This document shows, piece after piece, positions 1-10,461 of a stretch of 64,000 bases of DNA. This DNA comes from Asparagopsis taxiformis (taxonomy: Eukaryota; Rhodophyta; Florideophyceae; Bonnemaisoniales; Bonnemaisoniaceae). The translations under genes were made by a program, and so were the position numbers. The number at the start of each line of letters is the position of its first letter. The stretch's first letter is position 1. The notes beneath the pieces were generated by a model that ran no database searches, was not told where the DNA came from, and worked only from the letters and a program-made list of their open reading frames with translations. Where the stretch lies: positions 1 through 64,000 of the forward strand of contig JALQPE010001717.1 of NCBI GenBank assembly GCA_030407315.1, in the 5' to 3' direction.

Positions 1-105
1 TATGCATTCTGCCAGCCCTAATGCGCAAGCCAGAAGCTTTACGGACAGATAAAAACACCTTTCTGTAATCCCCAGAGCACTCCAGCCCTTATACACTACG
101 GTGTT
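1..105. repeat. Partial unit of 172-bp satellite
   Basis: The window opens inside a satellite unit. The text 'gcattctgccagccctaat' followed by 'gcgcaagccagaagcttta' closely matches the array at 2.55-3.24 kb. Only part of one monomer is present, so the array probably continues to the left of the window. Confidence 0.8.
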
Positions 106-387
106 GAAAAGGGGGCCTCAGACAGTACGGTGAGGACAGTGATTTTTTACTGCCTACTGTACAATGATCTTCAGGAAGTAGGATATTCTCTAAGCCTAGC
201 ACGGGAGAGAAAGATGGAAGCGTAGGCATGCAGAAGTATAGAGGCAATAGTAGTGTAGACTATGGCAGGGTAGAAAAGTATTTCATGCACGAAAAGGACT
301 GGTAGAGTGACACTAGAGAAGTGATGCTTAGCAGGAAGGGATGTGGAGATGATGAAGGAGGACAACAGACATGAGATCGAGGGTTGA

Positions 388-609
388 GACCAACGGCTTA
401 CAGACGGAGCAGTTTACCAGGGATGTTTACAGCAAAGTCATCGTTACGATGACTTTGCTGTAAGAAAAACAATTCATTACAGTAGCCATGATTTTTTTAC
501 CGGGTAAAAAAATCCTGGCCACTGTAATGAAAAACGTTTCCTTACAGCAAAGTCATCGTAACGATGACTTTGCTGTAAGCATCCCTGGTAAACTGCCTCA
601 GCTGTAAGC
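388..609. mobile_element. Palindromic fold-back element (MITE-like), copy 1
   Basis: The outer arms read 'cttacagacggagcagttta' on the left and 'taaactgcctcagctgtaag' on the right, so the whole segment is an imperfect inverted repeat. Inside are two copies of a ~38-bp palindrome (TTACAGCAAAGTCATCG and its complement around a TTA or TAA centre) at 427-463 and 541-579. Between them is a second palindrome centred on TTTTTTACCGGGTAAA at about 493-508. There is no coding capacity, so it is a non-autonomous fold-back or MITE-like element. Confidence 0.75.
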
Positions 610-1294
610 GGCTGGGAGCTTGGTCCCTCCCTCACCTTGGGAAGGGTGAGCAAGAATTGTGAAGCCGTAAAACATGGCAGAGGGATGGTTTGGACGGCTG
701 TTAGCGGTGTTGGGGAGCACTCTGCGTCGTGCTAACCCAGTCTGGCTGGGTGCCCTGCCTGGTACGGCGGGAGGAGTGCACAAAATTTCAAACACAATTT
801 CCTCAAGAGTGAAATTCTGATTGTCGAAACTCAACCTCCCTAAAATGAACTAGAGCTGGCATGAGCACCTCCAGGACGTCTGGAAAGGTACTGACAGCAC
901 GTTTTCGGAGCATTGGCGCAGCTGTTTCCTCTGAGATCAAGCATAGAGTATCCGTGGCCAGATTCTATTCCTGGTGCGTGTGGCACAGTGACCACACCAA
1001 ATCGCCCTTTTTCAGCAGACTATAGATCTGAGTTACTAGGAATCTAGCTGCCTTCAATACCAACATAGTTGGTAAGTAGGCTAGCCTAGGATTGTAGGAA
1101 AATCAGGAAGGATGGGAGGGTAGGTATGCAGCAACATGAAGGGGATAGTAGAGTAGATTATGGCGGTGGTAGAGAAGGATTGCACTCACTGAAGGGTGGC
1201 TGGAGTGACACGGGAGTCGACATAGAAGGGAGGTTGGGATAGGCTGGGATGAAGGAAGACAAGAGACATGAGAGAGAGGGTGAAGCCAGACCGC

Positions 1295-1672
1295 TTACAG
1301 CTGAGGCAGTTTACCGCGGGTGCTGACAGCAAAGTCATCGTTACGATGACTTTGCTGTAAGGAAAGAAAACATTACAGCAGGCACGTTTTTTTAACCGGT
1401 AAAAAAATTCTTGGTGATTTTTTACCCGGTAAAAATTCTTCGCCTACTGTAATGTTTCCTTTTCTTACAGCAAAGTCATCGTTACGATGACTTTGCTGTA
1501 AGAAAACGTTTCATTACAGTAGCCACGATTTTTTACCCGGTAAAAAAATTCTTGGTGATTTTTCACCCGGTAAAATCCTTCGCCCACTGTAATGTTTTCT
1601 TTTCTTACAGCAAAGTCATCGTAACGATGACTTTGCTGTAAGCATCCCTGGTAAACTGCCTCAGCTGTAAGC
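1295..1672. mobile_element. Palindromic fold-back element (MITE-like), copy 2
   Basis: It has the same outer arms as copy 1 ('cttacagctgaggcagttta' and 'taaactgcctcagctgtaag'). It contains three long palindromes at about 1325-1361, 1464-1502 and 1604-1642. These alternate with blocks that begin or end in CATTACAG or CTGTAATG and centre on TACCCGGTAAA or TACCGGTAAA. The alternating array is longer than in copy 1, which suggests expansion by unit duplication. Confidence 0.75.
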
Positions 1673-2549
1673 GTCTGGTACCTTGGTCCCTCTCTCACTT
1701 TGGGAAGGGTGAGATAGGAATTTTAAGTCGGGAACATTGTGGAAGGATGGTTTCGACGGCTTCGGGCGGCTTTGAAGAGCAATCTGTGTCTTGTTCACCC
1801 GGGCTGAACTACCTAAAAAGTTCAGTATTGGGAGAGCAGCACGGTAAATTCCGACCACCATTTTCTCACGACAGAGATTCTGGCGGTCGAAATTCAAACT
1901 CGTTAAAATGGACTAGAGTTGGTGTGAACACCTCAGGACCTCTGGAAAGGTACTACCTGCACATTTTCCGAGGCTACAAGAAGCCGGTCTCTCCAATATC
2001 AAGCATAGATTATCGGTGCGCAAAATCTACTCCTGGTGCTGTGTAGCACATTGACTATACAAAACCGTCCGTTTCCCGTTATAATAAACTATACTCTCAA
2101 GTAGGTAGGAATCTAGATATTCACCTTACATCGATGGTTATGAAGTAGGTTAGCCTAGGACTGAAGGACAGAAGGTAAAGGATAGGATGGTAGGCATGGG
2201 GTAAAATGAAGGTGGTGGTATGAGTAGAATACGGAAGTAGTAGACAGGTATTTAATGCACAGGAGGGGCGTGTGAAGTGACACCAGAGGCGCGGTGCGTC
2301 ACAGGAAGGGAGACTGGATAATGAAGGAGAACTAGAGGCATGAGAGATAGGTTGTTGAGGCATGCTTCTAGCTCTATTTATATAACTACATTGCTCCTCT
2401 ATAGGCTACGCAATCCATTCCAGAAGTTCTAGTTAAAATGGACTATATGAATGTTTCATTTCAATATCAGCATTGTGCAGTTGAGCCTCTTCAAGGTCCG
2501 AAAACTTGTCCAGAGTACGCTTCCAGGCACTTGAAGGCATCCAGAACAC

Positions 2550-3240
2550 TTGCACTTCGTTCTTGCAAAGTTCAATTTTGGCTATCACATCTCCAGTTGT
2601 GGGAGTCTGGTGACCAAAAGTCGATGCATTCTGGAATCCCTACCACGCAATTCAACAGCTTTACGGACACATAAAACACTTTTCCGTACTCCCTAGAGCC
2701 ACTCCAGCCCTTACGGATCACTTACACTTCGTTCCGACAAAGTTCAATTTTGGCCATCACATCTCCAGTTGTGAGAATCTGGTGACCAAAAATTAGTGAA
2801 CTCCGGAAGCTCTACCTCGCAAGCTACCAGCTTTCAGGGCAAATAAAACCCGTTACAGTACTCCCCAGACCCACCCCAACCTTCCCAGACCACTTGCACT
2901 TCGTTCCGACAAAGTTCAATTTTGGCCATCACATGTCCAGTTGTGGGAATCTGGTGACCAAAACTCGATGCATTCTGTCAGCCCTAATGCGCAAGCCAGC
3001 AGCTTTACGAACTCATAGAACACTTTTCCGTACTCCCTAGACCCACTCCAACCCTTACAGACCACTTGCACATAATTCGGACAAAGTTCCATTTTGACCA
3101 TCACATCTCCAGTTGTGAGAATCTGGTGACCGAAAATCGATGAATTTACCAGCCCTACCACGCAAGCCAGAAGCTTTGAGTGCAATTAGAACACGTTTTA
3201 GTGCTTCCTAGAACCACCCCAACCCTTCCAGACCACTTTA
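2550..3240. repeat. 172-bp tandem satellite, about four units
   Basis: The phrase 'agttcaattttggccatcac' and close variants recurs at about 2569, 2741, 2913 and 3085, an exact 172-bp spacing. Each unit also holds 'ccagttgtgrgaatctggtg' and 'ctccagacc/ccactcca' blocks. The units differ at roughly one position in ten, so this is an old array. The length is close to a nucleosome repeat. Confidence 0.85.
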
Positions 3241-3339
3241 CAGCCTTTTTTCGCGGGGTCCGAAATCGTCTCCTTCTTCTTCCCGAGTGAGAAACATCAG
3301 TCCCTCTCGAATGCTTACAGAGAGGTTGGTTTACTATGG

Positions 3340-3715
3340 TTTCTTACAGCAAAGTCATCGTTAAGATGACTTTGCTGTAATGTTTTTTTTTTCTTACAGC
3401 AAAGTCATCGTAACGATGACTTTGCTGTAATGTTTTGTTTTCTTACAGCAAAGTCATCGTAACGATGACTTTGCTGTAATGTTTTGTTTACTTACAGCAA
3501 AGTAATCGTTAACGATGACTTTTCTGTAAGCAACCTGGGTAAACTGCTTTGCTGTAAGAAAACTGAATAGCAGTTCCGACAGCTTGTCCTGAGGAGGCAA
3601 ATCCGCCTTAACGATGACTTTGCTGTAAGAAAACAGAGAACTTACAGTTTTGACAGCTTGTCCTGAAGAAAAAAATCCGCCTTAACGATGACTTTGCTGT
3701 AAGAAAAACAGAGTA
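3340..3715. repeat. Cluster of 38-bp palindromes, copy 3
   Basis: Four full copies of the CTTACAGCAAAGTCATCG palindrome lie at about 3343-3380, 3393-3430, 3442-3479 and 3491-3530, separated by T-rich spacers such as 'tgttttgttt'. Two half copies ('cttaacgatgactttgctg') follow at about 3608 and 3680, each beside 'gacagcttgtcctga'. The outer arms seen in copies 1 and 2 are partly missing. Confidence 0.75.
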
Positions 3716-3755
3716 ATTACAGGTCTGACAGCTTGTCCTGAAAACCCGTCCTCCC

Positions 3756-3830
3756 GCCCAAGTTTATTCTTCCTACCCTAGAGCTCTACTGACGTTCCCA
3801 GTCGCAGTATCGTACCACTTGAACACTATC
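3756..3830 (+). repeat. Left arm of a distant ~75-bp inverted repeat
   Basis: This segment ('taccctagagctctactgac', 'gttcccagtc', 'gtaccacttga') is the reverse complement of 28629-28702 with a few differences. The two copies bracket about 25 kb that holds all the decayed cellular genes between 4 and 28.5 kb plus cassette A. It may be the end of a very large transposable element or a chance pair of dispersed repeats. Confidence 0.6.
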
Positions 3831-4012
3831 ACACAGCTAGAATTGTCACCTGTCCCTCATGGCGACCAGCGCCGAGCGAAGAGCGAAACAAGGGCCACAA
3901 GCACAGTCGCAAAAGTTCCATTCTCTCCATTGATCTCCCATATGACGATTCTACATAGGCGACGGTTTCACTCGATGCCGTCTTCGCAAGCTGCGTCTCT
4001 ATCGTCTGAGAA

Positions 4013-4900
4013 ATGTCGCATCTACGCATCGCATCTGTAGCCATCCTACTTGCGACAGCATTCTCACACGGTCTGCTGTCCGATCCGCCACAACGCGGGC
4101 TCTCCGGCAGCGAACTATCGCCCTCAATATACTTTCATTCGGCGCCGCGTGATCGCTATGCGCATTTTCCTACTGGACTGAAAAGCACCGTTCGAGGTGC
4201 CGGATCGCGCTCTCAGGAAGTTGCGGGCGCACATAATTGGACGCTATTCGATCCCATGGCGCAGAGCGATACATGGCGCTCCGGTGTGTGTGGTGACGAG
4301 AAGGGGGCCCGCAGCAGCATCTTCGTGGTGGTAGGTTTTATTATCGTGGCAGGATTTCGCGCAAGTACACCAAGGGCAAGTTATTGAAGTCTCGACTGTT
4401 GTCATCGCCAATCATGGTGGATTCATGCAGTTACACTTATGTGATGTGTCCAAGTGCAACGGCGAGATCTCAAAACAGTGTTTCAAACGTGGTACATGTC
4501 ATGAACTGAAGCGTGCTAAATCTGCCTGCGATTAATCGCATAATTATGGTGCGGAGCGGTGTGGTCCGATTGATGAAAAGCATCCTGGGAGATGTATTTA
4601 CCGTGTAAGATGGGAACGGGCTGGAGAGATTTGGGGAAGCCACGATGAGATTTCGTCTACAGAAAGGTGTTACAAGCCGACATTGCGTGTTACACTGGTA
4701 CTGGGCTAGTGCTCATCAGTGTAGTGCACCGGGGCTGTCGGAGTATTTTGAGAGGATGGAAGGTGCTTGGGGCAAATGTAGGGGCCCCTACAGATACTGG
4801 TATCTCAAGAAAACCATGTGGGGAGAGGTGTTTCCGCAGGAGTTTCATCAGTGCTCTGATGTGAGAATTGTTGAAAAGAAGCGTCTGCAGAGAGATTGAT
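4013..4900 (+). pseudogene. LPMO-like (AA15/chitin-binding type) pseudogene
   Basis: Lytic polysaccharide monooxygenases are secreted copper enzymes that cleave chitin or cellulose. The first ORF (ATG 4013) has a signal peptide ending in AFS followed by HGLLSDPPQRG, which would give the N-terminal histidine of the copper brace. Then comes WTLFDPMAQSDTWRSGVCGD, typical of this family. In another frame at 4374-4534 are VIANHGG (second brace histidine) and a run of cysteines ending in a TAA. A third ORF (4645-4899) has CVLHWYWASAHQCSAPG and PQEFHQCSDV, the usual C-terminal part. At least two frameshifts and stops break the gene, so it is not functional. The cysteine-rich framework is well preserved, which suggests recent decay. 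The family call is good; the exact AA class is uncertain. Confidence 0.75.
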
Positions 4901-5574
4901 TACGAATTAGAATTGGGACAAGTTGATTCAAAACACTGCCTTGAGGCAGTTTGAGAAATTCGATAGTGCACTTCTCTAGCGATAGATACAGTGGCTGAAA
5001 CTGTAATAGTTTGTCGATCAGGGATGCGATGGCAGCACTCTGAACGGCGACAGTGCCAGAGACCCAGATCAACATCCTTGTAAAAGTTTTCTGACTGCTT
5101 CCACCAGCCAAGTTTGGTAGTTGGCCTAAACAGCAAGCACCAATTCAGCGCATTTCTGTTGCTCGGCATCTAATGAAAAGGTGAAAACGCTCTATATCTC
5201 AAACGGCATCGTGCACTGCCCAACGGCCAGAATCTCCTGACTAATCCTTCCACCGCATAAACTAAACAACAACGCAATGGTCGGCATCAACCCCGCTTGT
5301 CGCAAATCAACACGATCGGCATTCCAGCACATTGGGTCGAACCATAACACACACAGTGTTAGCCGAGACACTGCGCATGGCCGTGATCGATAAACCACCG
5401 ATACCAAGTTCATAATGCCCGAATCCTCCACTCGGCAGCATCACTGGTGATTTCCCGTTGTTTCCGCCATGCCTGTCGACCTTCACCCTCCATGCCACGC
5501 ATTCGACCGGTGAAATAACCGCACCAGCCGGCCATCACGTGCACCATTCCACGACGACCCATCTGCGCAGCAGC

Positions 5575-6070
5575 ATGGCAGGGCTAAGTCTGCCGGAGAT
5601 GGTCGAAGTGGGCATGACCGTGGAGGTACTGTGGCCGGTCGTGATCTGGGGCACGCGCGCAAGAAGGAAAAACCCAACAAATTCTTGGTGGAAAGCGTGC
5701 GTGCTCGAGATTTGGTGCAATGGCATTGAAAATTGCGGGCGCATCGAGTACCATGAGAGCTTTGGTCATCCACGCACGATTTGCGTAGTTCGCTTTCTGG
5801 AAGGAAAACTCGTGGATTATGGCTCTCCGTCACGCGACGACTCGGTACAAATGCCGTCTATGACCTGAAATGGCGCATTGCAAACGCATCAAATCCGACG
5901 GAAGATGTTCAACTATCTTCTGCGTCAGGCAAAACGACACGCGGTGCACGTCACACTGCAGCCGCTGAAAGCTCGCTGCTCGCACAAAAAATTGCAGCTA
6001 TGAGTCGCCAGCTCGACGACGTCCAGAGCTTGCTGCGCGAACACACGGATCAATGGGCAGTGATTGTCGA
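5575..6070 (+). pseudogene. Tudor-like/coiled-coil protein remnant related to gene 3
   Basis: An ORF starting near ATG 5575 reads VEVGMTVEVLWPV, then WWKACVLEIW and a strand rich in basic and aromatic residues. A frame change near 5840 continues with RRLGTNAVYDLKWR and a heptad-rich segment LLAQKIAAMSRQLDDVQSLL, a probable coiled coil. The intact gene at 16426-17418 shows the same order: EVQWEL, WWSAIVKEI, LPWRSGEL, then a coiled coil. I infer a small chromatin-reader-like fold (Tudor-like) followed by a coiled coil. The frameshift and missing C-terminal half mark it as a decayed relative. Confidence 0.5.
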
Positions 6071-6118
6071 TTGTGAATCATCTCGCGCGTTTCGACAGAC
6101 GTCGCGCAGGTACCGCTC

Positions 6119-7170
6119 ATGCGGAATTTGGCACAACTTTATGAAAAGGGCTGCCAGCCGAACAGCGAAGAGGCAAGCGTAAGGTACAAACGCTGCGCAT
6201 TGGCGGAAGATATCACGTCCGGACTTCAGCTGGGAAAAAAGTATCGCGATGCGGATGGCAGCGAAAGAGACTATGAACAAGCAGTGGCGCTGTTTCGTCG
6301 CGCAGCAGCCTCGGGATCGCTGGAGGCCAAGGTTCATCTTGTAAACATGTATGAGAATGGACATGAAGTGCAACAGGACTTGAAAAGGGCGTACGCCCTT
6401 TTCAAGTCCTGCTGCAACGTTGCAATTGTATCGGGAGGCAGCGGATGGAGGACTAGCAGCGGCAGAACGAATATTGCAATCATGTACGAGACGGGACACG
6501 GCGTGGAGATGGACGAGGCGCGTGCAGCACGTTGTAACGAAGAGGGAATTATGGGCGGCGATATCTCGGCAAAGAATGATCTTGGCGTCATTGTGAGGAG
6601 GGATGCGGCGTGCAGAAGGACATTGCAGAAGATTTTCGACTGTACAAGTCGGGATCTGATTACGGAGACGCAGATTGTATGAACAATCTCGCGACGCTGT
6701 ACGACAATGGAAATGGTGAAGGGACTGATAAGAAGCGCGCTTTTGAGCTGTATGAGCGGTCAGCGCAGAGTGGGAATGCGTTTGCAATGTACAATTTAGC
6801 ATGCATGCTGGAGAACGGCGAGGGCATTCGAGGATTTGCGACGTGCGGTAACGCTGTATGAATCGGCGGCACGCAAGGGGAATGTCGCAAGTAAGACGAG
6901 TTTAGCAGAGATGTATACATCGATATATCGAGGCGGAAAGGGTATTGATGTGGATTTCGTATAAGCGAGAGCGCTTTATGAGGAGGCGGTCCAGAAGTTT
7001 GACGTGGACGCGGATGTGTAGTCTGGAAAAGATTTAAGAAACTGGGCTGGGTGTCGCGGTGGACTTGAAGAGGGCTTGGCGATTGTACGTTGATGCGCAC
7101 TTGCATGGTGCTATTGAGGGAACGTGTGGGATGGAGCGGTGGATCAGATCAAGGATGGCGTTGAGGTGAA
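6119..7170 (+). pseudogene. Sel1-like (SLR) repeat protein pseudogene
   Basis: Sel1-like repeats are ~36-residue helical pairs used in protein scaffolds. Here they occur in at least three frames. 6119-6410 has DYEQAVALFRRAAASGSLEA and DLKRAYALFKS. 6640-6820 has NNLATLYDNGNGEGTDKKRA and YERSAQSGNAFAMYNLACML. About 6838-7020 has RAVTLYESAARKGNVASKTS and LAEMY. Frameshifts and an in-frame stop near 6960 break it. A zero-spacer inverted duplication sits inside one repeat at 6369-6416. The C-terminal end cannot be fixed. Confidence 0.7.
6369..6416. repeat. Zero-spacer palindrome inside the Sel1 pseudogene
   Basis: Two 24-bp arms meet at GT/AC (6392/6393) with one or two mismatches ('caggacttgaaaagggcgt' and its complement). 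The left arm is a natural Sel1 codon run. Confidence 0.85.
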
Positions 7171-7865
7171 AGAGGAGCGCAAGATGGACGCCGCTGTAGT
7201 AGTAAGTAAGCGGAAACGCAGTGGACGTAGTTAGCAACGTACCATCCATGATCACACACTGAAAATTGAGTTCAATTCTCCGAATTATTTCGTGTAGTCG
7301 CCAAAGTTTTGCTTTCATCCGAAATGTGGAAATACACGAATTCATGTGTGCCTTTGACGAGTATTCCACGTCGCAGTACGACATCGGTTGGCATGGCGCT
7401 GAAGAGCACAAATGTCCCGATGAACGCCATAGATTTCAGCTCTTTACGACGCGCTGCTTGTGTCATGGTTACTCACTGCTGTTAACAGTACCACGTGCTG
7501 TTAACAGCACCTACGCCCAATTGGGCGTAGGTACTGCTATTGACCATCTGTGCTTGGAATGTATGGTAGGAAACACCAATTCAACGATGGGAACTGAGTT
7601 TGGACCTTTACCAAGACGGCATCCAAGCGGAGACATGTCTCGTCCGATTCCGGCATTTTTTGAACAAAATAACATTGAGATCTAAGAAAACTAGAAACCA
7701 AACTCGCCCACCACATCATCCTGATCAACCGTCGGAAGTCGATCTCGCCCTCATCACAATGCCGCTCAATACAGCATTTCTGCCAGCTACAGCTTGCATC
7801 TTTTGATCGAATAGAAACAGCGCATTTGTGAAGAGGTTCAAACCAGCCCAGTCAACGCAGATCGT

Positions 7866-8411
7866 GTGCAATTTAGAAGTCGCGTCTGCACGCGACTATG
7901 CGCTCAGCCGACAGCATGCGCAACATCAGACGCTGGTGACAACAAGCAGGAAGAACGTGATCCGTACGTTCTGAACGAGGAGCTTGCAATTGCTGGTGAA
8001 TTTCCCCCCGAGATCCCCTGGCTGAACAAAGTGGTTTTGACGGGTCGGCTGGAACGCGACCCGGAATTGAAGCAAATGAGGCCAGATTTCAATGTATGCA
8101 AGTTCTCGATGGCGGTGGAGAATACGTGGGATCCTGATTGGGGGCCTGATCAGGAGAGGAATAGTTGGTATGATGTGAAGCTCTGGGCCCAGAGCTCCAC
8201 GTCATACCAACTATTCCTCTGGGTCTCCGGGTGACAGAGCTGCGTCGACAGCGAAGAAGGGGCTCCGAGTTGGTATTTCAGGCGGAATTGGTATCAATTC
8301 ATGGACTAGTGCCGATGGTGAAACAAGGACCAATATTGTAGTTACAGCTGAGTCGTTTGAAATTCTGCAGTCGCGGTCGGAGCCGTCCCCTGGCCTCTCC
8401 AATGGTTCTTA
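7866..8411 (+). pseudogene. SSB-like OB-fold protein pseudogene
   Basis: The reading frame contains WLNKVVLTGRLERDPELKQ, CKFSMAVEN and NSWYDVKLW, which is the N-terminal half of a single-stranded-DNA-binding protein of the bacterial/organellar type. A 33-bp inverted duplication at 8155-8220 then replaces the expected sequence. After it, in another frame, come GDRAASTAKKGLRVGISGG, TRTNIVVTAESFEILQSRS and a stop at 8409-8411. In eukaryotes such proteins usually act in mitochondria or plastids, and the arginine-rich start here could be a transit peptide. No ATG opens the frame at 7866 (the first codon is GTG), so the 5' end is missing or spliced elsewhere. Confidence 0.7.
8155..8220. repeat. 33-bp-arm zero-spacer palindrome breaking the SSB-like gene
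   Basis: The left arm (8155-8187) is coding sequence of the OB fold. The right arm (8188-8220) is its reverse complement with two mismatches, joined at GGG/CCC without a spacer. Confidence 0.9.
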
Positions 8412-9089
8412 GCGCAGTAGAAGGGACGCGTACCATCGCAATTACAACGAAAGCCGGGTAGAGCCTGATAACAAGCTAAATGACCTGCAATTCTAACTAT
8501 TTTGTTCCAAGCCAAACCAAAAATATATAAAGCCTATGGAAACTGTCAACCAAGTTAGCTATAGCTAACTTGTTATAACAAAAGTGAATTGATAGAGACT
8601 GTTTAAACTTTAGTGTTGGACTCGCTCGTAATACAGCAGGTAAGCCTCGCTGTTCAGAACACCATTCCATAGTCTGTTACGCATTGTGATATTGAGTACA
8701 ATTCCTTCACATTCTTTGGCAGCCGTGTATATGTATAACACGCAGCGCGGGGAGAGAAGTGTCCTCAAGACGAGCTGCTGACGTTCGAAAGTGGAATTGT
8801 GTCATTTGTAAACATATCAACGGTCAATGAACCGTTTCTCTGGGCATCTACGAAAGCAGCACAGTGTAGTACTTATGCAAGGTATTTATTGTCTTTATTC
8901 TCATTGAAGTCTTTACAATCGATAGAACTAATACATAAACTCCCCTAAATTAATCTAAGCCTCAAACTGTGGCTGGAACTGACAACGTGCAGCGGCAGTG
9001 ATTCATTCAAAATGTTGGAAAGTTGATCCTATCGTGTGAATGTGTGACACAAATCATCGTTCCCATCTGAGTGCGGTCTATCTGCTCTC
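8412..9089. other. Stretch without recognisable gene
   Basis: No ORF of note is present. A short perfect palindrome, 'aagttagctatagctaactt', lies at about 8543-8562. The rest is AT-rich sequence without repeats that I can match elsewhere in the window. Confidence 0.6.
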
Positions 9090-9613
9090 CTCTAGAACTT
9101 ATACTCCCTCGTACTAACTTCCCTGCATCCAACTATCAGTAAAGCTCCCGCACAATTACTATAGTCGTATACTACACACCATTCCAATATTTATCTTCAC
9201 ATTAACACTATGCCCCTTATTTCCTCTCAAGTCCACTCCACCAGACAGTGTTGTGAACCAATGCACGGTACTACCCGCAGACAATACAATTTGCTATCTA
9301 CACTTCTGTCTACAGATTTCCCCAGACAGTGCAGTAATACAATACAATGCACTGCCTCAGACAGTAAAATGTACTGTCTGCACATACTGTCTGGCGGCAA
9401 CACTTCCGGACAGTAAAATTTACTGTTCTGGACAGTAAATTTTACTGTTTTTGGTACTGTCCAGATTTCGTGCCAGTTTATTGCTGCAGCAGTATTCTGA
9501 AATTTCCAGACAGTAAATTTTACTGTCTCCGCGCACTGTCTTGGCCAGACAGTAATTTTTACTGTCTCAGACAGTAAATTACTGTCTTTTTCCATTCCAA
9601 CACCGTAGTGTTT
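9090..9613. repeat. Left ~0.5-kb direct repeat flanking cassette A
   Basis: This segment matches 19985-20509 in the same orientation at roughly 93-95% over its last 400 bp. It ends at 'caacaccgtagtgttt' in both copies. It is packed with small palindromes made of ACAGTAAA and TTTACTGT (for example 'gacagtaaattttactgtc'), mostly starting with CAGACAG. The dioxygenase-like frame at 9655 runs open from inside the end of this repeat. The arrangement is LTR-like, but the 5' boundary is diffuse and I could not find a target-site duplication. Confidence 0.85.
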
Positions 9614-9654
9614 GCGGTGAAGAAGGCATTGTTGGAAAACTTGGGGTTATTGTT

Positions 9655-10461
9655 ATGGAAGGCCTGTTGGCATCGTCCACGGCTGGTAATGCGACGCATG
9701 AGTTGTTCGGACACTTCGCTAGGCAGTTCCCGCTGGTTGAGGAGGTTGAAAAACCCTCCCAGCAGTCTGATTCTAACGATGACGACAGGGAGCCACAGGA
9801 CGAGCCGCCAGCTTTCGCAAAGCCCGGCTTCGATCCTTCGCCGTGGCAGTTCATCCACAACGTGGGTGATGCGAAGGACCGCATGGATGGTGGTCGTGGG
9901 CGCCTCACTCTGCCGCGGCGTGAGTTGTGCGACAAGTTGGAGGAGGAAAATTTGGATATGTATAAGAACAAGTTAGTGGCAGAGCTTGCTCTTGGTGTTT
10001 GTGCGGAGTTTCTCAAGCTGGGAATGGAGGGTGAGGATCCTGTCTTCTTCCCGAAGACAGGATTGCGGCTGCTTCTTACAGCAGATGGGGCTGCGGACCA
10101 GGATGGGCACACGGACTTCAAGGTAACGACGAATAGTGTTGGAAGTCCTACCAAGTCTCCATCATATTTCATGATGTCGAGCGGAGCCGATGGGTTCTTT
10201 ATAGTAGTTGCCCCTTATAGTCATGTATGCCTGGTCAATCCGGACGCCGATATGTGGAAGGTTCCCCCTCTCACCTTTTGGGTGCCACCCTATTCCGTAT
10301 TGGTTGGTCGCGGTGACCTTTACCATTACGGGGTCGGCTTCAGCCGAGGAGATCTTCCTGCAGGCGAGAAGTTAGTCTATGGCCTGCCCACGCGCGGCCA
10401 CATCTACTTCAAGACGGAGAAGGACGTCCTCACGGACCACATCCACACCGTCGAATATTAA
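9655..10461 (+). CDS. 2OG-Fe(II) dioxygenase-like protein, N-terminally short (cassette A)
   Basis: The 268-residue ORF matches the C-terminal quarter of the protein at 51859-55470. It shares an acidic lead, then FPKTGLRLLLT, then a double-stranded beta-helix. The candidate iron ligands are the HTD triad (His152, Asp154) and His224 in GRGDLYHYG, and an arginine at about 248 (LPTRGH) could bind 2-oxoglutarate. The ParB-like and zinc-cluster parts of the cassette B protein are absent. The frame is open upstream of ATG 9655 into the direct repeat, so this may be a 5'-truncated copy expressed from the repeat, or a single-domain version. It is convergent with the methyltransferase fusion downstream. 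Substrate unknown: DNA base or protein. Confidence 0.65.
   Translation: MEGLLASSTAGNATHELFGHFARQFPLVEEVEKPSQQSDSNDDDREPQDEPPAFAKPGFDPSPWQFIHNVGDAKDRMDGGRGRLTLPRRELCDKLEEENLDMYKNKLVAELALGVCAEFLKLGMEGEDPVFFPKTGLRLLLTADGAADQDGHTDFKVTTNSVGSPTKSPSYFMMSSGADGFFIVVAPYSHVCLVNPDADMWKVPPLTFWVPPYSVLVGRGDLYHYGVGFSRGDLPAGEKLVYGLPTRGHIYFKTEKDVLTDHIHTVEY

Larger units (their letters stand above)
150..2370. repeat. Diverged ~1.05-kb tandem repeat units
   Basis: Two long related units run about 150-1055 and 1060-2110, and a third partial unit runs about 2130-2370. Each begins with the same purine-rich text ('gtagactatggc', 'agtgacac', 'gaagggagg', 'gacatgag'). Units 1 and 2 then contain a palindromic insert, followed by 'accttggtccctc' or 'gcttggtccctc' and 'gggaagggtgag'. 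Related sequence in the opposite orientation lies at about 11.4-11.7 kb. I see no credible gene here; the small ORFs are not conserved between units. Confidence 0.7.

Noticed and set aside
598..2046. Small ORFs in the 1-kb repeats (for example 598-834, 1661-1897, 1747-2046)
   Set aside because: They are not kept intact between repeat units, so there is no sign of coding constraint.
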